Shown piece by piece: positions 57,821-64,000 of a stretch of DNA of 64,000 nt. The notes beneath the pieces are model-generated. The model ran no database searches and was not told the origin of the DNA. It saw nothing but the letters and a program-made list of their open reading frames with translations. Positions within the stretch are counted from its first letter, which is position 1; each line of letters starts with the position of its first letter. The DNA is from Oleomonas cavernae (GTDB taxonomy: Bacteria; Pseudomonadota; Alphaproteobacteria; Zavarziniales; Zavarziniaceae). The DNA lies in assembly GCF_003590945.1 (NCBI RefSeq), contig NZ_QYUK01000011.1, positions 1,206,001-1,270,000 of the forward strand, written 5' to 3'. Position numbers and translations under genes: made by a program.

Positions 57821-58220
57821 CACAACCTATGCCTTGAAGTTGGAGCTACCTGTGGTGGCTCGCAACCATCGGCGCTTCGGTGCAAGATCATGACGGGTTT
57901 CGGCTCGAACTAGCTGAGACTATTGCGGCCTATTGGCTCAGATTGTTTGAGACTCGGCGCAACTTGAGCGAGACGAGCGTGAGATTATCGCCGCCAGCTC
58001 ACATTCGATAAGGCGTCTCGCGTTGCCATAGGGATTCACCGTTTCCCTAGAGGCCATCCGTGAGCGCGCCAAATCCGCAGCAAACTCGCGCAGTACCTGT
58101 ATTCGTCCCGACGTGGATGCCCGGCACAAGGCCGGGCATGACGATAAAAAGTGGTTCCCAAGCCAGCCTCCAAATTCTGGACATTCGTGTGTCTGCCCAG
58201 GGGTGAGGCCGAAATGGTGC
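57821..58220. other. Intergenic region without a supported gene
   Basis: A 400-base region of mixed composition. It holds a palindrome ATGCCCGGC (58117-58125) / GCCGGGCAT (58131-58139) of the dispersed type. No gene, RNA or clear terminator is seen. It separates the convergent CARDB and cysNC genes. Confidence 0.5.
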
Positions 58221-60119
58221 TCAGATCACCCCGGCTTCCTTCAGCCGCGCCACGATCGCCTCGGCGGCGGCTTCGGAGCTGAGGCTGGTGGTGTCGAGGT
58301 GGATTTCCGGGTGTTCCGGTGCTTCGTAGGGGCTGGAAATGCCGGTGAAGTTCTTGATCTCGCCGCGCCGGGCCTTCTTGTAGAGGCCCTTCACGTCGCG
58401 CTCCTCGGCCACCGCCAGGGGCGTGTCGACGAAGACTTCGAAGAACTCGCCCACCTCGACCATGTCGCGGGCCATGCGCCGTTCCGCCCGGAAGGGCGAG
58501 ATGAACGAGACCAGGACGATCATGCCGGCATCGACCATCAGCTTGGAGACCTCGGCGACGCGGCGGATGTTCTCCACGCGGTCGGCATCGGTGAAGCCCA
58601 GGTCCTTGTTCAGGCCGTGGCGGACGTTGTCGCCGTCCAGCAGATAGGTGTGGTGCCCCAGGGTGTAGAGGCGCTTTTCGACCAGGTTGGCGATGGTCGA
58701 TTTGCCCGCACCCGACAGGCCGGTGAACCACAGGATGCAGGATTTCTGGTTCTTGAGCTGGGCGCGCTCCTTCTTGGCCACGTCCAGCGCCTGCCAGTGG
58801 ATGTTCTCCGAGCGGCGCAGGGCGAAGTGGATCAGGCCAGCGCCCACCGTGTTGTTGGTCAGCCGGTCGATCAGGACGAAGCCGCCGGTGTCGTGGTTCT
58901 CGGCGTAGGGGTCGAAGGCCACCGGCTGGTCGGTCGCGATGTTGCACACGCCGATCTCGTTGAGTTCCAGCTTCTTGGCCGCCAGGTGCTCCAGCGTGTT
59001 GACGTTCACCTTGTACTTGGGCTCGGTGATCGAGGCGGTGACGGTCTTGGCGCCCAGCTTCAGCAGGTAGGGCCGGCCCGGCAGCATGGGCTGGTCGTGC
59101 ATCCAGACCACCGTCGCCTCGAACTGGTCGGCGACATGGGCGGGGCTGTCCTTGTGGGCGATGACGTCGCCGCGCGAGATGTCGATCTCGTCGGCCAGGG
59201 TCAGGGTGACCGACTGGCCGGCCACGGCCACGTCGAGATCGCCGCCTTGCGTGACGATGCGGGTCACCGTCGAGGTCTTGCCCGAGGGGGCGACGCGGAT
59301 GGCATCGCCCGGGCGGATCTCACCGCCGGTGATGACGCCCGAGAAGCCGCGGAAATCGAGATTGGGCCGGTTCACCCACTGCACGGGCAGGCGGAACGGC
59401 GCGCCCCGTGTGGCATCCGCCACCTCGACCGTTTCCAGGTAACCCATCAGGGTGGGGCCGTGGTACCAGGGCGTGGCAGGACTGGGTTCCAGCATGTTGT
59501 CGCCCTTGAGGGCCGACAACGGGATCGCGGTGATGTCGCTCAGGCCGATCTGGGCGGCAAAGGCCGTGTAATCGCCCAGGATGCGGTCGAAGGTGGCATG
59601 GTCGTAATCGACCAGGTCCATCTTGTTGATGGCCAGGATCACCTTGCGGATGCCGATCAGCGAGACCAGGTACGAGTGCCGCCGGGTCTGGGTCAGCACG
59701 CCCTTGCGCGCGTCGATCAGGATCACGGCGACGTCGGCGGTCGAGGCGCCGGTGACCATGTTGCGGGTGTACTGCTCGTGGCCCGGGGTATCGGCGACGA
59801 TGAACTTGCGCCGCTCGGTCGAGAAGAAGCGATAGGCGACGTCGATGGTGATGCCCTGCTCGCGCTCGGCCGCCAGGCCGTCGACCAGCAGGGCGAAATC
59901 GATCTCGCCGCCCTGGGTGCCGACCTTCTTGGAGTCGGCTTCCAAGGCCGCCATCTGATCCTCGAAGATCATCTTCGAATCATAGAGCAGGCGGCCGATC
60001 AGGGTCGACTTGCCGTCGTCGACCGAGCCGCAGGTGATGAAGCGCAGCAGGCTCTTGCGCTCGTGGACCTTGAGGTATTCGTCGATGTCGGTGGCGATGA
60101 GGTCGGAGACGTGGGCCAT
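58221..60119 (-). CDS. cysN: Bifunctional sulfate adenylyltransferase subunit 1 / adenylylsulfate kinase
   Basis: A 632-residue CysN-CysC fusion (NodQ type). The N-terminal GTPase has [34 protein letters not shown] and [14 protein letters not shown]. From about residue 450 the APS kinase domain follows with [19 protein letters not shown] and [14 protein letters not shown]. It activates sulfate to APS and then phosphorylates it to PAPS. The start overlaps the cysD stop by one base (TGATG). The fusion is common in alphaproteobacteria and also serves sulfation of glycans. Length is standard. Confidence 0.97.
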   Translation of the reverse strand: MAHVSDLIATDIDEYLKVHERKSLLRFITCGSVDDGKSTLIGRLLYDSKMIFEDQMAALEADSKKVGTQGGEIDFALLVDGLAAEREQGITIDVAYRFFSTERRKFIVADTPGHEQYTRNMVTGASTADVAVILIDARKGVLTQTRRHSYLVSLIGIRKVILAINKMDLVDYDHATFDRILGDYTAFAAQIGLSDITAIPLSALKGDNMLEPSPATPWYHGPTLMGYLETVEVADATRGAPFRLPVQWVNRPNLDFRGFSGVITGGEIRPGDAIRVAPSGKTSTVTRIVTQGGDLDVAVAGQSVTLTLADEIDISRGDVIAHKDSPAHVADQFEATVVWMHDQPMLPGRPYLLKLGAKTVTASITEPKYKVNVNTLEHLAAKKLELNEIGVCNIATDQPVAFDPYAENHDTGGFVLIDRLTNNTVGAGLIHFALRRSENIHWQALDVAKKERAQLKNQKSCILWFTGLSGAGKSTIANLVEKRLYTLGHHTYLLDGDNVRHGLNKDLGFTDADRVENIRRVAEVSKLMVDAGMIVLVSFISPFRAERRMARDMVEVGEFFEVFVDTPLAVAEERDVKGLYKKARRGEIKNFTGISSPYEAPEHPEIHLDTTSLSSEAAAEAIVARLKEAGVI

Positions 60120-61027
60120 CAGAAGTACCCCTCCTGCTTCTTCTTTTCCATCGAGCCCGACTGATCGTGATCGATCACCCGGCCCTGGCGTTCGGAGGTC
60201 GTGGTCAGCAGCATTTCCTGGATGATCGCGGTCAGCGTGTCGGCCTCCGACTCGATCGCCCCGGTCAGCGGGTAGCAGCCCAGGGTGCGGAACCGCACCT
60301 TCTTCATCTGCGGCTTCTCGCCCGGGCGCATGGGCATGCGGTCGTCGTCGACCATGATCAGGGTGCCGTCACGCTCCACCACCGGGCGTTCCGCGGCGAA
60401 ATACAGCGGCACGATGGGGATCTTCTCCAGGTGGATATATTGCCAGATGTCGAGCTCGGTCCAGTTCGACAGCGGGAAGACGCGGATCGACTCGCCCTTG
60501 TTCTTGCGCGTGTTGTAGAGGCGCCAGAGCTCGGGCCGCTGGCTCTTGGGGTCCCAGCGGTGCTGGGTCGAGCGGAAGGAGAAGATGCGCTCCTTGGCGC
60601 GGCTCTTTTCCTCGTCCCGCCGGGCGCCGCCGAAGGCCGCGTCGAAGCCGTACTTGTCCAGGGCCTGCTTCAAGCCCTGGGTCTTCATGATGTCGGTATG
60701 CAGGGCCGAGCCGTGGATGAAGGGGTTGATGCCCATCTCCACGCCCTCCGGGTTGGTGTGCACCAGCAGGTCGAGGCCAAGGCTGGCCGCCATCTGGTCG
60801 CGGAAGGCGATCATTTCCTTGAACTTCCAGGTCGTGTCGACATGGAGCAGGGGGAAGGGCGGCTTGGACGGGTAGAAGGCCTTCATGGCCAGGTGCAGCA
60901 TCACCGCGCTGTCCTTGCCGATCGAATAGAGCATCACCGGATGCTCGGTCTCGGACACCACCTCGCGCATGATGTGGATGCTCTCGGCTTCGAGCCGTTG
61001 CAGGTGGGTCAGGCTGTCAGTGGACAC
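60119..61027 (-). CDS. cysD: Sulfate adenylyltransferase subunit 2
   Basis: A 302-residue ATP sulfurylase catalytic subunit of the PP-loop (PAPS reductase-like) family. The PP-loop region is [39 protein letters not shown] and [11 protein letters not shown] follow. With CysN it makes APS from sulfate and ATP. A GTG start at 61027 ([16 protein letters not shown]) gives the full length. Upstream is an inverted repeat at 61059-61074 that may be an operator. Confidence 0.97.
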   Translation of the reverse strand: MSTDSLTHLQRLEAESIHIMREVVSETEHPVMLYSIGKDSAVMLHLAMKAFYPSKPPFPLLHVDTTWKFKEMIAFRDQMAASLGLDLLVHTNPEGVEMGINPFIHGSALHTDIMKTQGLKQALDKYGFDAAFGGARRDEEKSRAKERIFSFRSTQHRWDPKSQRPELWRLYNTRKNKGESIRVFPLSNWTELDIWQYIHLEKIPIVPLYFAAERPVVERDGTLIMVDDDRMPMRPGEKPQMKKVRFRTLGCYPLTGAIESEADTLTAIIQEMLLTTTSERQGRVIDHDQSGSMEKKKQEGYF

Positions 61028-61058
61028 GAGCTTTGCTTCCCGACGATCGACGTAAATG

Positions 61059-61074
61059 GAAAATTGTCATTTTC
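61059..61074. promoter_or_regulatory. Inverted repeat upstream of cysD
   Basis: GAAAAT (61059-61064) TGTC ATTTTC (61069-61074) is a 16-base inverted repeat in the short gap between cysD and the moaE gene, 31-47 bases before the cysD start. It could be a binding site for a sulfur regulator, but the factor is not known. Confidence 0.4.
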
Positions 61075-61145
61075 TAAACGCTTGAGCACAAGAACGCCGC
61101 GGGCGATTTCTGTCAAGTCCCGGGCGAGGCAGAAGGGCGAAGTTT

Positions 61146-61595
61146 TCACCGCCAACGGTCTGTGGCCGCGTCGTCGCTGGCTTTCGACGCGACCCAGGCG
61201 GCCTTGCCATCGGCGGTGATCTCCCGTTTCCAGAACGGTGCGCCGGTCTTTAGCCAGTCGATCAGGAAGGCGCAAGCCTCAAGGGCGGCGGCGCGATGGG
61301 GCGAGGCGGTGGCGACCAGCACAATGCGGGCGCCGAGCGTGAGGCGGCCGACCCGGTGGATGATCAGGCTGTCGGTCAGGGGGAAGCGGCTGCGCGCCTC
61401 GGCCTCGATCGCTTCGAGCGCCTTTTGCGTCATGCCGGGATAGTGCTCGAGTTCGATGGCGGTGACGTCGTCGTGGTCGCCGCGCGCCCGCACCAGGCCG
61501 ACGAAGGAGGCGACGGCGCCGACGTCGGCCGACCCGCCCAGCCTGTCCAGCTCGGCGCCAGTATCGAAATCCTCTTGCTGAATACGTACTGCCAC
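61146..61595 (-). CDS. moaE: Molybdopterin synthase catalytic subunit
   Basis: A 149-residue enzyme that, with thiocarboxylated MoaD, puts two sulfurs onto precursor Z to make molybdopterin. Features: AVASFVGLVRARGDHDD, IELEHYPGMTQKALEAIEAE, VGRLTLGARIVLVATASPHR and the active-site lysine region LKTGAPFWKRE near the end. Length is typical. moaD is not adjacent. The gene is upstream of cysD on the same strand with about 118 bases between, so it may be separately transcribed. Confidence 0.95.
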   Translation of the reverse strand: MAVRIQQEDFDTGAELDRLGGSADVGAVASFVGLVRARGDHDDVTAIELEHYPGMTQKALEAIEAEARSRFPLTDSLIIHRVGRLTLGARIVLVATASPHRAAALEACAFLIDWLKTGAPFWKREITADGKAAWVASKASDDAATDRWR

Positions 61596-61677
61596 AGCCG
61601 ATCCGCCCGATTTGCCTGAAGAGCGCAGGCTTCTCCCGTCACCACGGCGGCGTCAAGCCCTGTCTCGGAGAAGCCTC

Positions 61678-62718
61678 TCAGGGCACCGCAGGGACCATGG
61701 CGATGCCGGGCGGCAGGACCGGGCTTTCGCGCAGCAGGGTGATGGTGATGCGCCGGTTGGCCGGGTCGAGGGGATTGTCGGGGATCAGGGGCTCGGACGC
61801 CGCCTTGCCCGAGATCTGGTAGATCCGCGCCGGGCGCACGCCGGATTCGGTCAGCACCCGGCGGCTGGAATTGGCCCGGTCAGCCGACAGTTCCCAGTTG
61901 GAATAGCCGTTGGTGGTGCGATAGGGAGCGGCGTCGGTGTGGCCGGCGATCGCGATCCGGTTGGGCAGGCGGGTGATCACGCCGGCGATCTTGCCGAGCA
62001 GGGCCACCATCTCGTCGGACATGCGCGACGAACCGGTCTGGAACATCGGCTTGCCCTCGGCATCGACCAGTTGGATCCGCATGCCCTCCGGGGTGATGTC
62101 GATCAGCACCTGTTTTGCCGCCTCGCGCAGTTCGGGCGATGCCTGCAGCGCCTGGCGCAGGCTTTCGGCCGTCGCGCTGAAGCGCTGCTGTTCGGCGCGC
62201 GCCTGGGCGTTGGTCTGGGCGATCGTTTCGGCCGATTGCGGGCTTGGCGGCGCGGCGCTGGCAGCGCCGGGGATCGGTGCTGCGATCGCCGAACTCATGA
62301 GCCCGCCGTTGGCGGACTGGGTGCTGTCGGCGGGGCCGTTCTGGGCCAGGCCGCTCAAGGGCAGGGGCTGGTCGGTTTCCTCCTGGTCGGTCGTCTCGCT
62401 GTCGGGTTCGATCTGGGTGACGAGGCCGGTGGGGCTGCCGCCGTCGTTGCGGTTGCTGTCCTGCGTGATGGTCTGGCCACCCAGCACGCCGCCGGCGCCC
62501 GAGGTGGTTTCGCTGACGCTGACCGGGTCGAAATAGTCGGCGATGCCCTGCTTCTGCGCTTCCGAGGTGGCGTTCAGCAGCCATAGCAGCAGGAAGAAGG
62601 CCATCATCGCGGTCACGAAGTCGGCATAGGCGACCTTCCAGGCACCGCCGTGGTGGCCGCCCTCGACCTTCTTGACCCGTTTGATGATGATCGGACGGAG
62701 ATCGTTCTGGCCAGCCAT
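61678..62718 (-). CDS. motB: Flagellar motor protein MotB
   Basis: A 346-residue stator protein. The single membrane helix carries the proton-binding aspartate in KVAYADFVTAMMAFFLLLWL. The C-terminal OmpA-like peptidoglycan-binding domain has IAIAGHTDAAPYRTTNGYSN and WELSADRANSSRRVL. The linker (about 80-200) is Ser/Ala/Pro-rich and longer than in E. coli. It starts 5 bases after the motA stop, and the two form the torque-generating stator. Confidence 0.96.
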   Translation of the reverse strand: MAGQNDLRPIIIKRVKKVEGGHHGGAWKVAYADFVTAMMAFFLLLWLLNATSEAQKQGIADYFDPVSVSETTSGAGGVLGGQTITQDSNRNDGGSPTGLVTQIEPDSETTDQEETDQPLPLSGLAQNGPADSTQSANGGLMSSAIAAPIPGAASAAPPSPQSAETIAQTNAQARAEQQRFSATAESLRQALQASPELREAAKQVLIDITPEGMRIQLVDAEGKPMFQTGSSRMSDEMVALLGKIAGVITRLPNRIAIAGHTDAAPYRTTNGYSNWELSADRANSSRRVLTESGVRPARIYQISGKAASEPLIPDNPLDPANRRITITLLRESPVLPPGIAMVPAVP

Positions 62719-62723
62719 GGCGG

Positions 62724-63583
62724 TTACACCGGCTGCAGCTTCTGGGTCGATTCCTCGACCTCGTAGAAGGTCGGGCGAACGTGGCTTTGCAGGGCCTTGC
62801 GGGCGAATTCGATCGAGACCGCGGGGGATAGCCTTGGAGGTGGGCGAGCAGGCCGGCCTTGATGCAGTGGAGGTAGCGCATCTCGGACTCGTGGGTCGAC
62901 TTGATCGAGTTGGCGATGGGGGCGATGAAGCCGTAGGAGGTCCAGACGCCGACGAAGGTGCCGACCAGGGCGCCGCCGATCAGGTGGCCCAGCACCTCGG
63001 GCGGCTCGGTGATCGAGCCCATAGTGTGGATGACGCCCAGCACCGCGGCGACGATGCCCAGGGCCGGCATGCCGTCGGCCATGTTCTGGATCGCGTGGCT
63101 GACCTGGTGTTCCTCCTGGGCGTGGGTATCCAGTTCCTCGTCGATCAGCGCTTCCATTTCGTGACTGTTCTCGGTGCCCAGCGTCATCAGGCGCAGGTAG
63201 TCGCACAGGAAGGTCATCGCATGATGATCCTTGGCGAAGATCGGGAACTGGTTGAACAGGGCGCTGTCGTGCGGGTTCTCGACATGCTGCTCCAGCGCCA
63301 GCATGCCCTTGGTCTTGGCCAGCTTGAAGACCGAGTAGAGCAGGGACAACAGTTCGAGGAAGGCTTCCTTCTTGTAGCGCGGGCCCTTCATCGCCGAGGC
63401 CACGGCACCGCCGGTCTTCTTCAGCACGGTGATCGGGTTGCCGATAATGTAGGCGCCGCCCGCCGCCCCGAAGATGATCAGGAATTCATAGGGCTGCCAC
63501 AAGACCTCGACATGCCCGCCGGCCAGGACATAGCCGCCGATGACACAGCCGAGCACGACGACGAATCCGACAATCAGCAGCAT
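62724..63583 (-). CDS. motA: Flagellar motor protein MotA, apparent frameshift
   Basis: A predicted 286-residue stator protein with four helices. Features: MLLIVGFVVVLGCVIGGYVL, the cytoplasmic loop with charged residues (ENSHEMEALIDEELDTHAQE) and MPALGIVAAVLGVIHTMGSI near the third helix. One G missing from the five-base run at 62823-62827 breaks the frame near the end; repair restores YPPAVSIEFARKALQSHVRP and EEVEESTQKL-like C-terminus seen as YEVEESTQKLQPV. With MotB it forms the proton channel. No other flagellar genes are in the window. Confidence 0.95.
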
Positions 63584-63749
63584 GGGGTGACCAGGATTTC
63601 CAGGGCGACGAATACCTTGAGACTTTGCCCCCTGGTGGTTAACAAGCGCTTATCCCGGCGCGTGATCATAGGGTTGCATACCGCGCAGATACTGATAATC
63701 ATTCGCGCTCCCGACACCCCCGGCTGCGTCTCATCAGGACTTGGTTCCC

Positions 63750-64000
63750 TTGGCCCTTTCGGATCTCCGCCCGTCGGCGGGCTTTCCCTGGTCGCGCAAC
63801 CGCCGGCCGTTCAACGGCTGGGCGCTGCTGGCCTGGGCTGTTGCGATCCTGTTCGCGCTGCCGGTGATAACCGTCGCCTCGGCCGCGCTGACCCCGGCCG
63901 GCGAGATGTGGCTGCACCTGAGCGAAACCGTGCTGCCGCGCTACATTACCAACAGCCTTCTGCTGATGGCCGGCGTCGGCGTCGGCACCGCAGTGATCGG
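63750..64000 (+). CDS. ABC transporter permease, iron(III)-type (FbpB-like), partial
   Basis: The start of a gene cut by the window end; 83 residues are seen. A hydrophobic helix LLAWAVAILFALPVITVASA is followed by WLHLSETVLPRYITNSLLLM and AGVGVGTAVIG, the usual start of FbpB/AfuB-type permeases. I start it at the TTG at 63750, because AGGAC lies at a proper distance; TTG 63741 is also possible and no ATG is available. It is divergent from motA. Substrate iron or a related metal complex is inference from family. Confidence 0.75.
   Translation, partial: MALSDLRPSAGFPWSRNRRPFNGWALLAWAVAILFALPVITVASAALTPAGEMWLHLSETVLPRYITNSLLLMAGVGVGTAVI

Overview
This is a high-GC chromosomal window (about 65-70% G+C by eye, strong G/C third-position bias) from a free-living alphaproteobacterium. 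The gene content points that way: class I PHA synthase, GlpX-type fructose bisphosphatase, a CysN-CysC fusion, MHS-type symporter, an alphaproteobacterial 33-nt inverted repeat, Flp pilins and a lateral-type MotA/MotB pair. A Rhodospirillales-like lineage is my guess; the genus cannot be fixed from the sequence alone.

Layout. 1-2.3 kb: cold shock protein, GNAT acetyltransferase, tRNA-Ser(GCU), a small hypothetical gene and a higBA toxin-antitoxin pair with two operator palindromes. 2.3-9 kb: MscS channel coupled to a membrane ferredoxin, an RTX protein, a DUF429-like protein and hicAB. 9-21.5 kb: DEAD-box helicase, phaC, an OmpA-like protein, aminotransferase-hom-glpX, a flavoprotein, an STT3-like membrane protein and a methyltransferase. 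21.8-27.3 kb: two Flp pilins, a lipoprotein, an aldehyde dehydrogenase, an RTX-tailed lipase, an EtfB-type lysine methyltransferase and a small zinc-ribbon protein. 27.9-33.1 kb: a 1014-residue repetitive surface protein, a polyphosphate:AMP phosphotransferase and a periplasmic protein. 33.3-46.3 kb: acetyl-CoA synthetase, MHS symporter, a CrbS-like hybrid kinase and CrbR-like regulator, then a livGFJHM-type amino-acid transporter. 46.3-54.2 kb: a Crp-type regulator with a cyclase-homology protein, a helical repeat protein, a GAF / subtilase / ABC exporter operon, a second zinc-ribbon protein and an orphan antitoxin-like gene. 54.5-64 kb: a five-repeat CARDB protein with a NlpC/P60-like tail, cysD-cysNC, moaE, motAB and the start of an iron-type ABC permease.

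How genes work together. The acs, symporter and CrbS/CrbR-like genes look like an acetate-uptake and activation module under its own two-component control. The Crp-type regulator lies directly upstream of the cyclase-homology gene and may form a nucleotide signalling pair. The GAF, subtilase and ABC genes are packed so tightly that they probably form one peptide-processing and export unit, which I cannot match to a described system.

A dominant technical feature: at least eleven genes are broken by apparent single-base losses in short G or C runs, and adding the missing base restores a full-length, family-typical protein each time. The CARDB repeats give an internal control (one period is 386 bases, the other three 387). 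I therefore treat these genes as probably intact in the organism and annotate them as single frameshifted CDSs.
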